Assembly (NCBI RefSeq): GCF_900088535.1
Contig: NZ_LT578417.1
Location: 1,674,001 to 1,738,000 of the forward strand
Direction of reading: 5' to 3'
Length of the DNA stretch: 64,000 nt
Source of the DNA: Cyanobium sp. NIES-981
Lineage (GTDB): Bacteria > Cyanobacteriota > Cyanobacteriia > PCC-6307 > Cyanobiaceae
Under the pieces are notes generated by a model, which was not told the origin of the DNA, did no database searches, and saw nothing but the letters and a program-made list of their open reading frames with translations. Both the position numbers and the translations under genes were made by a program. Of the stretch, positions 48,190 through 60,176 are shown one piece after another; position 1 is the first letter of the stretch, and each line of letters starts with the position of its first letter.

Positions 48190-49212
48190 TCAGCGCACGG
48201 GCGAGACCGCCGTGCGGTGCAGCACCTCGAGCACCCGACGGCGGGCATGGCGGGTGGGCATCAGCGCTGCCAGGGGGCGGAGCTTGCTGCGCCGCTTGCT
48301 GTGGCTGCGCACACCGAGCAGGATGTCGTAGAGGAAGTTGAGCCCATCGGCGCGGCTTTCGAACAGGCCCAGGCGCTGGGGGGAACCCTTGCTGTCCAGA
48401 ATGTGCTTGGTGGCGTGATAGGCGGGGCGGTACTCGAACCACGGGATCGACGGCCAGAGATGGTGGATCAGGTGATAGTTCTGACCCATGATCAGCCAGT
48501 TCATCAGCCTGCTGGGGTAGACCCGGGCGTTGTGCCAGCGGTTGCGTGACTGAAACGGCCGGTGGGGCAGATAGTCGAAGAAGAGACCCAGGGTGACGCC
48601 CACCATCAGGGCCGGGGCGAACCAGCAATTGAAGATGAAGGGGAGAAATCCGTATTTGGCCGCAGCCACCACAATGGCCACGAAGATGCCGCGCGCCAGG
48701 CCCCACTCCAGCAGCTCGTAGCGCCGCCAGAGACGGCGGCGGAAGAAGAAGACTTCGTGGTAGAAAAACCGCGGAGCGATCAACCACAGCGGCCCGAACG
48801 TGCTCACGATGTGGTCGGGGTCGTGCTTCGGATCGTTCACATGGGCGTGGTGCTGAAGATGCACCCGGGTGAACACCGGGAAGCTGAAGCCGAGCAGCAG
48901 CGCCGCCCCGTGACCCATCACCGCATTCCAGAAGCGGTTCGGGTGGGCGGCGTTGTGGCAGGCGTCATGGATCACCGTGCCCTCCAGATGCAGGGCCAGA
49001 AAGCCCGTGATCAGCAGCACCGGCAGCGGCCAGCCCCCCACGAACCAGCCCCAGATGGTGAGACCGGCCAGGGCGAAGCCGCCCAGGAACAGGCCCACGG
49101 TGGGGTTCCAGGCGGAGGGAGCATCCAGAAAGTGCCTGGGCACCGCGCTCGACGGCGAGTGGCGCGGGGCGGGAACGGCCAGGGGGCGCTCAACAGCCGG
49201 GGCCTGGGTCAT
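48190..49212 (-). CDS. crtR: Beta-carotene hydroxylase CrtR
   Basis: Membrane di-iron hydroxylase that makes zeaxanthin from beta-carotene. 340 residues from ATG at 49212 (MTQAPAVERP); a TTG at 49239 could extend it nine codons. The His boxes are VIHDACHNAAH, RVHLQHHAHVNDP and YHLIHHLWPSIPW. The fold is the fatty-acid-desaturase type, distinct from plant-bacterial CrtZ. Four to five membrane segments. tRNA-Leu lies upstream on the same strand. Confidence 0.95.
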   Translation of the reverse strand: MTQAPAVERPLAVPAPRHSPSSAVPRHFLDAPSAWNPTVGLFLGGFALAGLTIWGWFVGGWPLPVLLITGFLALHLEGTVIHDACHNAAHPNRFWNAVMGHGAALLLGFSFPVFTRVHLQHHAHVNDPKHDPDHIVSTFGPLWLIAPRFFYHEVFFFRRRLWRRYELLEWGLARGIFVAIVVAAAKYGFLPFIFNCWFAPALMVGVTLGLFFDYLPHRPFQSRNRWHNARVYPSRLMNWLIMGQNYHLIHHLWPSIPWFEYRPAYHATKHILDSKGSPQRLGLFESRADGLNFLYDILLGVRSHSKRRSKLRPLAALMPTRHARRRVLEVLHRTAVSPVR

Positions 49213-49266
49213 GGACGACGACGCGCTGTTGAGCGACAAGTTGCCTGCAACTTAAGAAAAGGTCGA

Positions 49267-49348
49267 TGCCCACCGGGGGACTTGAACCCCCACGACCGCA
49301 GCCACTGGAACCTAAACCCAGCGCGTCTACCAATTCCGCCAGGTGGGC
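49267..49348 (-). tRNA. tRNA-Leu (TAG anticodon)
   Basis: 82-nt tRNA with the long variable arm of a class II tRNA. Acceptor GCCCACC / GGTGGGC, discriminator A; anticodon stem CTGGG / TCCAG with loop TTTAGGT gives TAG (Leu, codon CUA). T arm with GGTTCAAGTCC. CCA not encoded. Confidence 0.95.
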
Positions 49349-49427
49349 AGGGCCGGACTCTAGGCAAACCCGCTGCGGAGGCCAGTCCCCGGGCTGGACC
49401 CAGAATGGAGTCCGCTGCTCTGCACCC

Positions 49428-50018
49428 ATGCTCGCGACCCTGGGGGGAGACCTGGCCCTGGTGGTGGGGCTTGCCGTGCTGCTGCTTCCCGTCGTGGCCG
49501 CGGAGCTGAGCCGGCCGCGCGACTCGGCCTGGGGCGCCGTTGTGCTGTTGCTGGGCCTGGTGCTCGTCACCAGTTCCGAGCGCCTCACCGGCGCGCCGAT
49601 GCTCGGGGTGCTGTGCGGAGGCCTGCTGATCGGCCGGCTGGGTCTCGAGGTGGGCCAGAGCCGCTGGCGGGCCCTCACCCCGGAGGAGCAGCAGCGGCTG
49701 TGGTCCCGGGAACGCTGGCAGGCCAGCCTGGGCGAGCTGGGGGCCAGCCTGGGCCGGCTGCTGGAGCTGGCCGCAGGGTCGGTGGCAGGGGTGCTGGGCT
49801 GGCTGCGGCAGCGGCGCCAACCCCGCCCCACCACCAAGCGCTGGGTGCGTCAGGAGCCTGCGACCGGGGATGGGGCAGAGGCTCCCGCCCCGCCGGTGGT
49901 GGTGGCGTCGCTGGATGACGTCGAGGTTCTGCTCGAGACCGCCCAGACGCCGGAGAGCGGCGCCAGCAGCTGCGAGGCGCCGTCATCCACGGCGGATGAC
50001 GGCGGCGAAACGGGATAA
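49428..50018 (+). CDS. Ycf66 family protein
   Basis: 196 residues from ATG at 49428. Three hydrophobic stretches fill the first 70 residues (LALVVGLAVLLLPVVAAEL, AVVLLLGLVLVTSS, GVLCGGLLIGRLGLE), then a charged QSRWRALTPEEQQRLWSRERWQ linker and an amphipathic tail. This matches the Ycf66 family found in plastids and cyanobacteria; function unknown. It is 25 nt before ileS. The last 60 residues are low-complexity, rich in Ala, Ser and Asp. Confidence 0.85.
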   Translation: MLATLGGDLALVVGLAVLLLPVVAAELSRPRDSAWGAVVLLLGLVLVTSSERLTGAPMLGVLCGGLLIGRLGLEVGQSRWRALTPEEQQRLWSRERWQASLGELGASLGRLLELAAGSVAGVLGWLRQRRQPRPTTKRWVRQEPATGDGAEAPAPPVVVASLDDVEVLLETAQTPESGASSCEAPSSTADDGGETG

Positions 50019-50042
50019 TCCCCCTTTCCTGCCCGAGGCGCC

Positions 50043-53009
<2,967 letters not shown>

Positions 53010-53021
53010 ACCGGATTCAGC

Positions 53022-53651
53022 TCAGGCGTCTCCACTGGCCCGGAGGCGCGGCAGCAGCAGGCCCGAACGCGCCCGGTAGGCCTCGAACTCCGGATACCTG
53101 GACAGGGAGGCATCCTTCCTGAGCATGTTGGGCAGGAAGACCCCCAGACCAAAGCCGGCCAGCACGAGGTAGGGGAGCCAGTGCATCGCCAGCAGGGCGA
53201 AGGAGAGATAGATCAGCAGCTCGCCCAGGTAGTTGGTGTTGCGGCTGCGGGCGAAGAAACCCTCGGTGATCAGGCCCTGCCGGACCTGCAGCGTGAAGTG
53301 CTTCTGGGCATCACTGCCGAAGTGCAGAAACACCCCGAGGATGTTGCAGGCGATCGCCGCGGCCACCAGGGGCAGGGGAGGCACCATCCCGCTGCGGATC
53401 AGCAGGAACGGCGCCAGCCAGTACAGCCCCAGCGTCAGGAAGCCCACCACCGCCATCGGCCAGGCGATCGGTTGCTGCCACTGGCGGTCAGGGAAGATGG
53501 CGTCCTTGAGAAGCCAGATCAGGCCGTAGGTGCCGTGCAGGGCCAGGTACACCCACGGGCCCAGCGTGGCATTGCCGTAGGCCACCATCAGACCGGCCAC
53601 CATGAGCGGGGTGGAGCCCTTGTGGAGGTTGATGACGTGGCGAAGCTGCAT
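53022..53651 (-). CDS. DUF1295 / ICMT-like membrane protein
   Basis: 209 residues, five or so membrane helices. FFARSRNTNYLGELLIYLSF and the C-terminal KDASLSRYPEFEAYRARSGLLLP resemble the isoprenylcysteine carboxyl-methyltransferase / steroid 5-alpha-reductase-like group that includes DUF1295 proteins. Such proteins use SAM or NADPH on lipid substrates, but the activity here is unassigned. Convergent with ileS (12 nt). Starts ATG at 53651. Confidence 0.75.
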   Translation of the reverse strand: MQLRHVINLHKGSTPLMVAGLMVAYGNATLGPWVYLALHGTYGLIWLLKDAIFPDRQWQQPIAWPMAVVGFLTLGLYWLAPFLLIRSGMVPPLPLVAAAIACNILGVFLHFGSDAQKHFTLQVRQGLITEGFFARSRNTNYLGELLIYLSFALLAMHWLPYLVLAGFGLGVFLPNMLRKDASLSRYPEFEAYRARSGLLLPRLRASGDA

Positions 53652-53690
53652 CGCGGCTTTTGGCGACCACGCTAGGCAGGCCTGCGGCCG

Positions 53691-53996
53691 CTACAGCCAG
53701 GTCTGGGGCTCCAGGAAGGTCTCCGGGGGCTGGGGACCGGCCAGCAGGGTTTCCGCCGCCGGATCCAGGGGGCCCGCCAGCAGCTCGGCTGCCTCGAGCC
53801 CGGCCCCCGGCGGCAGGACGGACTGGTCCGGATCGAACGCGGTGGGATGGGTCGTGCTGCAGGAGAAGCCGCGGAAGATCAGCAGCTCCAGCGGCTCGCC
53901 GTCGATCCGTCCCCGCAGGCGGAGCACCCGATCGGGGCGCTGGCGGCTCAGCTCCTCCAGCTGGCTCAGAAAATTCGAGGGCGGCTCAGAACTCAC
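53691..53996 (-). CDS. Conserved small protein, unknown function
   Basis: 101 residues if started at GTG 53996 (VSSEPPSNFLSQLEEL), which overlaps the stop of the upstream gene by 11 nt; upstream frame is not conserved-looking. Core RVLRLRGRIDGEPLELLIFRGFSCSTTHPTAFDPD appears to be a compact beta domain found in cyanobacteria and plastids (recalled as DUF7734-like, uncertain). The tail is Pro/Leu-rich. It is translated with the DUF3177 protein. Confidence 0.7.
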   Translation of the reverse strand: MSSEPPSNFLSQLEELSRQRPDRVLRLRGRIDGEPLELLIFRGFSCSTTHPTAFDPDQSVLPPGAGLEAAELLAGPLDPAAETLLAGPQPPETFLEPQTWL

Positions 53997-54609
53997 CGGC
54001 CACCCTCCCCTGCCGCGGCAGGCGCACCAGCAGCCACTGCAGCAGACCCACGGCGTAGGCCACCAGGGCCAGGTAGCCCACGAAGGCGGCCACGGCGGGG
54101 GTCCACTGGCCGCCGAACACGAAGCCGAAGACGGCGGCGACATGGCGGTGCAGCTCCGCCGGCGCCTGGATCCAGACCGCGCAGCGGGGCGAGGCCAGCC
54201 GGGCCGCATCCATGCAGCCCAGCGCCGTGGCGCTGAAGAGCGCGCCGAGCGGAGCCCAGAAGGTGATGGCCCAGCGCCAGATGCGCACCGTGAGGGGCAG
54301 GGGGCGCCACGGCGGCAGATCGGCCAGCTCCTCGTTGAGATCCACCCAGAACCACAGACTCACCACCAGCAGCAACTGGGCGATCACCGCCACCACCAGC
54401 CCGGCCGGCCGGCGGTCGGTGAGCAGCAGCACGGTGATCAGCAACAGGCTGGCCACCTTCCAGTAGATCCCCAGCAACCGCACCAGGGCCCGCTCCCGCC
54501 GCAGCGCGGCCCAGAGGAGCAGCACCAGCGGCAGACCGACGCTGAACAGCACGGCCAGGCGGTGATCAAGCCACACCAGGGAGCGGTACAGCGAATCCGG
54601 CACAGGCAT
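53986..54609 (-). CDS. DUF3177 family membrane protein
   Basis: 207 residues from ATG at 54609; an ATG six codons earlier at 54627 is a second option. Open frame continues much further upstream, across the divergent FIST gene, but is not coding there. Core motif RSLVWLDHRLAVLFSVGLPLVLL near the N-terminus, then about five membrane helices, and PWRPLPLTVRIWRWAITFWAPLGALF. It matches DUF3177 of cyanobacteria. No function known. Its last 11 nt overlap the following small gene. Confidence 0.82.
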   Translation of the reverse strand: MPVPDSLYRSLVWLDHRLAVLFSVGLPLVLLLWAALRRERALVRLLGIYWKVASLLLITVLLLTDRRPAGLVVAVIAQLLLVVSLWFWVDLNEELADLPPWRPLPLTVRIWRWAITFWAPLGALFSATALGCMDAARLASPRCAVWIQAPAELHRHVAAVFGFVFGGQWTPAVAAFVGYLALVAYAVGLLQWLLVRLPRQGRVAGEF

Positions 54610-54663
54610 GGTTCGGTAAGGCGCCATTATCCGCACCCCCTGGCGGCGATAGGGTCCTCCCCT

Positions 54664-55944
54664 ATGGCTGCCTTTCCCCTGCCCCGCTGGTTGGCCCAAC
54701 GTCTGGGGGGGCCATCGGATCCGGCCTGGTGCCGCACGGCGCTGGCCACCGAGCCCTCCCTGGAAGGATCGTTGCAGGCGCTGAGCCGCCAGTTGCGGGG
54801 CGTCGGCACGGCTGATCTGGCCCTGGTGTTCGTGTCGGCCACCTACGCCAGCGACCTGCCCCGGCTGCTGCCGCTGCTGCGCGAACGCTTCCGGGCCCGC
54901 CACTGGATCGGCTGCCTGGGTGGCGGCGTGGTGGGCACGCCAGCAGGCCGGGAGAGCCGCGAGCTGGAACAGGAGCCCGGGGTGAGCCTCACCCTGCTCC
55001 ACCTGCCCGGGGCCATCCTCACGCCGTTCGCGATCGAGAACGGGCCCCTGCCGGACCTCGATGGCCCTGCCGAACCCTGGTTGTCACTGCTGGGCGAGCC
55101 GGATCCGGCCACCGACGCCTCGATGCTGCTGCTGATCGATCCCGGCTTCCCGGCCATCAACGACCTGATCAGCGGCCTGGACTACGCCTGCCCCACCGCC
55201 GTGAAGGTGGGGGGAATCGCGGGGCAGCACAGCGCCCGCCACGGATCCCTGCTCTTCGACGACCGCGTGTGCAGCGGCGCCGTGGGCTGCCTGATCGGCG
55301 GCGCCTGGGGGCTGGATCCGGTGGTGGCCCAGGGTTGCAGGCCGATCGGGCCGGTGTTCGAGGTGGAGCAGGCCCAGCGCAACGTGGTGCTGGAGGTGAG
55401 CCAGAACAACCGGCGCAACAGCCCGGTGGCGGCGCTGCAGGAGATCCTCACCGGCCTCAGCGCCGAGGAGCGCGACCTGGTGAAGCATTCCCTGTTTCTC
55501 GGCGTGGGGCGCAACAGCTTCAGCCTGGAGGGGCGCAACAGCGGGGAGCCTCCGGCATTCCTGGTGCGCAACCTGATCGGCGTCGATCCCCGCAACGGCG
55601 CGGTTGCGGTGGCCGAACGGATGCGGATCGGCCAGCAGGTGCAGTTCCAGCTGCGCGATGCCACCGCCTCCCGCCAGGAACTGCGCCAGCTGCTGCGGCG
55701 CCAGCACAGCCGGGAACCCGAACCGCTGGCGGCACTGCTGTTCGCCTGTCTCGGGCGCGGCCAGGGGCTGTACGGGGAGCCTGACGGCGACGTGAGCCTC
55801 TGCCGGGAGTGTTTCGGCGACCTGCCGGTGGGTGGAGCCTTCTGCAACGGCGAGATCGGGCCGATCGCCGGCAGCACCCAGCTGCACGGCTACACCGCCA
55901 GCTGGGGGTTCGTGGTGCCCCGACAGGGAGCGACCAGCGCCTGA
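54664..55944 (+). CDS. FIST N- and C-domain signal/ligand-binding protein
   Basis: 426 residues from ATG at 54664. FIST N-domain features ([39 protein letters not shown]) and the FIST C-domain ([70 protein letters not shown]) are visible. FIST domains are thought to bind small ligands and are often attached to sensor kinases; here they stand alone. The stop TGA overlaps the trmB start by one base (TGATG). Confidence 0.88.
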   Translation: MAAFPLPRWLAQRLGGPSDPAWCRTALATEPSLEGSLQALSRQLRGVGTADLALVFVSATYASDLPRLLPLLRERFRARHWIGCLGGGVVGTPAGRESRELEQEPGVSLTLLHLPGAILTPFAIENGPLPDLDGPAEPWLSLLGEPDPATDASMLLLIDPGFPAINDLISGLDYACPTAVKVGGIAGQHSARHGSLLFDDRVCSGAVGCLIGGAWGLDPVVAQGCRPIGPVFEVEQAQRNVVLEVSQNNRRNSPVAALQEILTGLSAEERDLVKHSLFLGVGRNSFSLEGRNSGEPPAFLVRNLIGVDPRNGAVAVAERMRIGQQVQFQLRDATASRQELRQLLRRQHSREPEPLAALLFACLGRGQGLYGEPDGDVSLCRECFGDLPVGGAFCNGEIGPIAGSTQLHGYTASWGFVVPRQGATSA

Positions 55945-56687
55945 TGGTGCGGCAGCACGTCAATCCCCTCAGCCGCTTCTACCAGCAGCCCCGGCCGCTG
56001 CCGCCTCCGGCTGATCTGTTCCCCCGGCCGGAGTTGCCGATCCACCTGGACATCGGCTGCGCCCGGGGCCGTTTCCTGCTGGCCCTCGCGCCCTTGGAAC
56101 CCCAGCGCAACTACCTGGGGCTGGAGATCCGCAGGCCCCTGGTGGAGGCCGCGGAGGCGGAGCGCCGGGCGCTGGGACTCGACCATCTCCACTTCCTGTT
56201 CTGCAATGCCAACGTGAGCCTCGAGCCGTGGCTGGAGGGCTTGCCGCCGGGTCTGCTGGAGCGCGTGAGCATCCAGTTCCCCGACCCCTGGTTCAAGAGC
56301 CGCCACCACAAGCGACGGGTGCTGCAGCCCGCCCTGCTGCGGGGGATCGCCGGCGGGCTCGCCCCCGGACGCCAGCTGTTCATCCAGAGCGATGTGCTGG
56401 CGGTGATCACGCCGATGGTGGAGCTGATCGAGGCCAGCGGCTGCTTCACAAGGCCGCCGGAGGACAGCCGGCCCTGGCGCCGAAGCAATCCTCTGCCGGT
56501 GCCGACGGAGCGGGAACGGCATGTGCAGGCCCAGGGACTGCCGGTCTATCGCGTGCTCTATCTCCGCAACGCGCAGGAGATGCCGCCGCTGCTGGAGCTG
56601 GAGCAGGTGCTGGAGGCCGGCGCGGGCGTCCCTGCCGGGGAGGCGCCCATAATCCCGCCAGAGCCGAGCCATCGCCACCGTGGGTGA
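55944..56687 (+). CDS. trmB: tRNA (guanine-N7-)-methyltransferase
   Basis: Forms m7G46 in the tRNA variable loop. 247 residues from ATG at 55944. SAM site [30 protein letters not shown], and the catalytic [19 protein letters not shown] block are characteristic. C-terminal [12 protein letters not shown]. Overlaps the FIST gene by one base upstream and the ictB gene by eight bases downstream, indicating tight translational coupling. Confidence 0.95.
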   Translation: MVRQHVNPLSRFYQQPRPLPPPADLFPRPELPIHLDIGCARGRFLLALAPLEPQRNYLGLEIRRPLVEAAEAERRALGLDHLHFLFCNANVSLEPWLEGLPPGLLERVSIQFPDPWFKSRHHKRRVLQPALLRGIAGGLAPGRQLFIQSDVLAVITPMVELIEASGCFTRPPEDSRPWRRSNPLPVPTERERHVQAQGLPVYRVLYLRNAQEMPPLLELEQVLEAGAGVPAGEAPIIPPEPSHRHRG

Positions 56688-58017
56688 ATCCTCCAGCCCA
56701 GTGCCCGCCCCCCTGCTGCTGCGATGGCAGGGGTGGCTGGCCGAGGGGGGAGGGCCGCTGGCGGAGCGCTTGCTGCCCATCGCAGGACTCACCCTCTGCG
56801 TCCTGATGGCGGGTCTGCCGGTGCTGAGCCGCACTGGCCTCTCCCTGCTGATCCTGGCCAGCGGAATGCTGTGGCTGCTGCTGGTGCTGCGGCGCCCCGC
56901 CGCCGGAGTCGGCCCCATCCACGCCTGGATCCTGGCCATCCTGGCGGTGTCGCTGCTCGCCACAGGCTTCTCTCCGGTGCCGGTGGCCGCCGCCAAGGGC
57001 CTGCTCAAACTGGTGAGCTACCTGGGGGTCTACGCCCTGATGCAGGAGCTGCTCCATCAGGCTCCGCTCTGGTGGGATCGGATCGTGGCGGCCCTGCTGG
57101 GCGGCCAGCTGCTCACCAGCGTGATCGGGATCCGGCAGCTCTACGGCGACACCGGCGAACTGGCCCGCTGGGCCGACCCCAACTCCGTGAGTGACGGCAC
57201 GGTGCGGATCTACGGCACGCTGGGCAATCCCAACCTGCTGGGGGGCTACCTGTTGCCGATCCTGCCGCTGGCCCTGGTGGCCCTGCTGCGCTGGCCGGGC
57301 TGGCCGCCACGGCTGTACGCCCTCAGTGCTCTCATCCTCGGCACAGCGGCCCTGGTGCTCACCTACAGCCGCGGCGCCTGGATGGGCCTGGTGGCCCAGG
57401 TGGCGGTGGTGCTGCTGCTGCTGGCGATGCGCCTCACCCGCTCCTGGCCACGGTTGTGGCGGCGGCTGGTGCCCCTGCTGCTGCTGCTCCTGGCCAGCGC
57501 CCTGCTGGCGGTGCTGGTGACCCAGGTGGAACCGCTGCGGGTGCGGGTGATGAGCCTGGTGGCCGGCCGTCAGGACAGCTCCAACAACTTCCGGATCAAC
57601 GTGTGGCTGGCGGCGCTGGACATGATCCAGAGCCGGCCCTGGCTGGGGATCGGGCCTGGGAACGATGCCTTCAACCGCATCTATCCCCTGTTCCAGCAGC
57701 CCAAGTTCAATGCCCTCAGCGCCTACTCGATCCCCCTGGAGCTGGCGGTGGAGGCCGGCATCCCCGGTCTGCTGGTGGGGGTGGGTCTGGTGATCGCCGC
57801 CATCCGCCAGGCGCTCAGCGCGTGGTGGGAAGGCGGCTCCTGGGCCCTGCCGGCCCTGGCCGCCCTGGCCGTGATCGCGGGCCTGGGGGTGCAGGGCCTC
57901 ACCGACACCATCTTCTTCCGGCCGGAAGTGCAGCTGAGTGCCTGGTTCAGCCTGGCCAGCCTCGCTGCCGCCGGGCGCCAGAGCTCCGCAGACCAGACGA
58001 TGCCGCCACAGCCCTGA
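56680..58017 (+). CDS. IctB/O-antigen ligase-type membrane protein
   Basis: 445 residues from GTG at 56680, inside the end of trmB. About 10-11 transmembrane helices; the C-terminal [29 protein letters not shown] is the Wzy/WaaL ligase loop signature and [14 protein letters not shown] an upstream membrane loop. It belongs to the family annotated as IctB, once proposed as a bicarbonate transporter in Synechococcus but related to O-antigen ligase/polymerase proteins. Bicarbonate transport is therefore doubtful; a role in surface glycans is equally plausible. Confidence 0.84.
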   Translation: MGESSSPVPAPLLLRWQGWLAEGGGPLAERLLPIAGLTLCVLMAGLPVLSRTGLSLLILASGMLWLLLVLRRPAAGVGPIHAWILAILAVSLLATGFSPVPVAAAKGLLKLVSYLGVYALMQELLHQAPLWWDRIVAALLGGQLLTSVIGIRQLYGDTGELARWADPNSVSDGTVRIYGTLGNPNLLGGYLLPILPLALVALLRWPGWPPRLYALSALILGTAALVLTYSRGAWMGLVAQVAVVLLLLAMRLTRSWPRLWRRLVPLLLLLLASALLAVLVTQVEPLRVRVMSLVAGRQDSSNNFRINVWLAALDMIQSRPWLGIGPGNDAFNRIYPLFQQPKFNALSAYSIPLELAVEAGIPGLLVGVGLVIAAIRQALSAWWEGGSWALPALAALAVIAGLGVQGLTDTIFFRPEVQLSAWFSLASLAAAGRQSSADQTMPPQP

Positions 58018-58021
58018 ACCG

Positions 58022-58999
58022 ATGGCCGCGCCCATCCCGGTGATCGCGGGCTTCGACGCCGGCCAGACCCACACCACCTGCCGGCTGGCCCTCTGCCCGC
58101 CCGGCGGCGGCTGCATCCAGCTGGCGGAAGGGGAAGGTCCCGGTGTCCGCCATCTGCAGGCCCCAGGCGGGCCGGCAGCGTTTCACGAGGCCCTGAGCGC
58201 CAGCCTGGCCGTGGCGCTCGCGGCCTGCCCCGCTGCCGTGGCGGCGACGGGACTCAGCGCGGCCGCCATCGGCGCCAGCGGCATCGAAGTGGGCAGTGCC
58301 GTGCAGGAGCAGGGCCGCCGGCTGGCCGCCGAGATCCTCGCTCTGCCGCTGGAACGGGTGGAGGTGACCGGGGACGAGCGCACCGCCCTGCGCGGGGCGA
58401 TGGGGGAGGCCGCCGAGGGGCTGGTGCTGATCAGCGGCACCGGCACCATCGCCGTGGGGCGCAACCGCCACGGGCGGGAGCATCGCTGCGCTGGCTGGGG
58501 ATGGCTGCTGGATGGCGCGGGCTCGGCGATGGACATCGGCCGCGATGGGCTCACCGCTTCCCTGGCCATGGCAGACGGCCGGGAGCCGGAGACCGCCCTG
58601 CGGCATCAGCTCTGGAGCGCCCTGGGCCTCGACCCGGCGGCGGCCGGGAGCCCGCAGGCCATCAAGGCCCTGGTGGTGCAACCGGACTTCGGCCCCGCCG
58701 GCTTTGCGGCGCTGGCCCCGGTCGTGGCGGCGGCGGCGGCGGCCGGTGACGCCGCCGCGCTGGCCATCGTGCAGCGCCAGGCGGGAGCCCTGGCGGCGAT
58801 GGCCGCCACCATCGCCCGGGAGCTGCAGCTGGAGCCGGCGACCATCTGGCCGATGGGCGGCGTGCTGGAGCACCTGGCCGTGGTGCGGCAGCACCTGGCG
58901 CTGGCTCTGCGCGCCACCCTGCCCACGGCGGCCCTGCGGGCAGCGGCAGGGGATGCCTGCGCCGGGGCTCTGGCCCTCGCCGCCGAGCGCCTCCCCTGA
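58022..58999 (+). CDS. BadF/BadG-type sugar kinase (N-acetylglucosamine kinase-like)
   Basis: 325 residues from ATG at 58022. ASKHA-fold phosphate loops: GFDAGQTHTTCRLAL (P1) near residue 10, then LVLISGTGTIAVGRN near residue 138, and the GAGSAMDIGRDGL adenosine region. These fit the BadF/BcrA ATPase group that includes N-acetylglucosamine kinases; sugar specificity is not shown. It starts 4 nt after ictB. Ala-rich composition is a high-GC feature of this genome. Confidence 0.85.
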   Translation: MAAPIPVIAGFDAGQTHTTCRLALCPPGGGCIQLAEGEGPGVRHLQAPGGPAAFHEALSASLAVALAACPAAVAATGLSAAAIGASGIEVGSAVQEQGRRLAAEILALPLERVEVTGDERTALRGAMGEAAEGLVLISGTGTIAVGRNRHGREHRCAGWGWLLDGAGSAMDIGRDGLTASLAMADGREPETALRHQLWSALGLDPAAAGSPQAIKALVVQPDFGPAGFAALAPVVAAAAAAGDAAALAIVQRQAGALAAMAATIARELQLEPATIWPMGGVLEHLAVVRQHLALALRATLPTAALRAAAGDACAGALALAAERLP

Positions 59000-59021
59000 A
59001 GCGTCCCGCACGACACCACGC

Positions 59022-59699
59022 TCAGGTCTTCGGCAGCAGAGCCCCGCCCAGCAGAGCCCCCTCCAGTGGGGCGTCCTGCAACTGGGTATCGCGCAGATCA
59101 CAGCCCTGCAGATCCGCCTGGCGCAGATCGGCGCCGGTGAGATCGGCACCGTAGAGGCAGCAACCCTGCAGGTTGGCGCCATGCAGATTGGCGCCCCGGA
59201 GCAGGGCAAAGGTGAGATCAGCCCCCCGGAAATCGGCGGCGCCCAGGTCGGTGAGCTGGTCGAGACCGGAGCGGAAATCCGCTTCCACCAGGCGGGCCTG
59301 GCGCCAGTCGCTGCCGGCCGCCACCACCCCCCGCAGGCAGCAGCGGTGCAGGAAGGCCCCGCTGAGGCAGGCTCCCTGCAGGCGGGCGCCGGAGAGGTCC
59401 GCGTCCTGCCAGAAGGAGTGGGCCGCCTGCAGGGCGGACAGGTCGGCTCCCCAGAGCAGGGCCCGCTGGAAGCAGCAGCCTTCCACCTGGGCCCCCCGGA
59501 GCCGGGCACGGCCGAAGCGGGCCTCCTTGAAGCAGCTGCCCCCCAGGTTGCAGTGGGAGAGGTCGAGGTCCTGGGCGTCGAGTTCCCCCAGACGCAGACC
59601 CCGGAACTGGCGCTCCCCGGCCGCCAGGGCGGCCCGCAGCTGGGCCAGGGTGGCCGGCGGCCCTCCGGCCCGCGGGTGCTCCGCCATCTCCTCTGCCAT
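59022..59699 (-). CDS. Pentapeptide-repeat protein
   Basis: 225 residues from ATG at 59699, one nt after the arsR-like stop; an earlier start at 59723 would overlap it. At least 20 A(D/N)LxX-type pentapeptides from about residue 40 (LDLSHCNLGG, ANLHGANLQGCCLYGADLTGADL) predict a right-handed quadrilateral beta-helix. Unusual for the number of Cys (CC doublets) on one face. Function unknown; some family members mimic DNA or act in thylakoids. Co-directional with the ArsR-type regulator, in operon-like spacing. Confidence 0.88.
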   Translation of the reverse strand: MAEEMAEHPRAGGPPATLAQLRAALAAGERQFRGLRLGELDAQDLDLSHCNLGGSCFKEARFGRARLRGAQVEGCCFQRALLWGADLSALQAAHSFWQDADLSGARLQGACLSGAFLHRCCLRGVVAAGSDWRQARLVEADFRSGLDQLTDLGAADFRGADLTFALLRGANLHGANLQGCCLYGADLTGADLRQADLQGCDLRDTQLQDAPLEGALLGGALLPKT

Positions 59700-59700
59700 C

Positions 59701-60045
59701 TCAGAGGATGGCCGCGAGGGCATCGAGCTGCTGGCGGCGCGCCGCCAGCAGGAGCTTCTGGGCCTGGGCGATCAACGCGAACACGGCCGGATCAATCACT
59801 GCATAGAACACGAGGGCTCCTTCCGGACGGCGCTGCACCACGCCCGCGATGGTGAGGAGCTTGAGATGCTTCGAGACCAGCGCCTGGCTGAGCCCGGTCT
59901 TCTCGACCACGGCCGTCACGTTGAGGGGGCCGGGCCGCAGGGCCTCCAGCACCGCCAGGCGGTTGGGCTCGGAGAACACCTTGAAGTAGTCGGCCAGATG
60001 GTCCACGGCCTGGCCCTCCCCGGCCCGAGCGACGCGCTGGCTCAA
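59701..60045 (-). CDS. ArsR-family transcriptional regulator, cysteine-free
   Basis: 114 residues from TTG at 60045. Winged-helix HTH: FKVFSEPNRLAVLEALRPG, recognition helix LSQALVSKHLKLLTIAGVVQRR and wing EGALVFYAV. There is no cysteine in the protein and no ELCVCDL-type metal site, so it does not sense metals or persulfide in the usual ArsR way. It is divergent from acsF-ho-hemN, the arrangement of a local regulator. Regulatory target is inferred from this layout. Confidence 0.88.
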   Translation of the reverse strand: MSQRVARAGEGQAVDHLADYFKVFSEPNRLAVLEALRPGPLNVTAVVEKTGLSQALVSKHLKLLTIAGVVQRRPEGALVFYAVIDPAVFALIAQAQKLLLAARRQQLDALAAIL

Positions 60046-60110
60046 TGTACGACAACTTCACATGTTCATGGCATCGCGTCATCACGCTGTCGTTATACAG
60101 TGACGTCGCC
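60046..60110. promoter_or_regulatory. Divergent promoter region of arsR and acsF operon
   Basis: Arms TGTACGACA (60046-60054) and TGTCGTTATACA (60088-60099) form an imperfect inverted repeat about 40 nt apart. TTATAC (60093-60098) is a possible -10 for the acsF operon and lies inside the second arm. A palindromic core ACATGT lies at about 60060. Candidate operator for the ArsR-type regulator; not proven. Confidence 0.4.
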
Positions 60111-60176
60111 ATGGCAAGGCCGAGGGCCCGCTCCTCCCGCCCGGCCCTGGCCTCGCCGCCCGCTTCCACCACGGCC

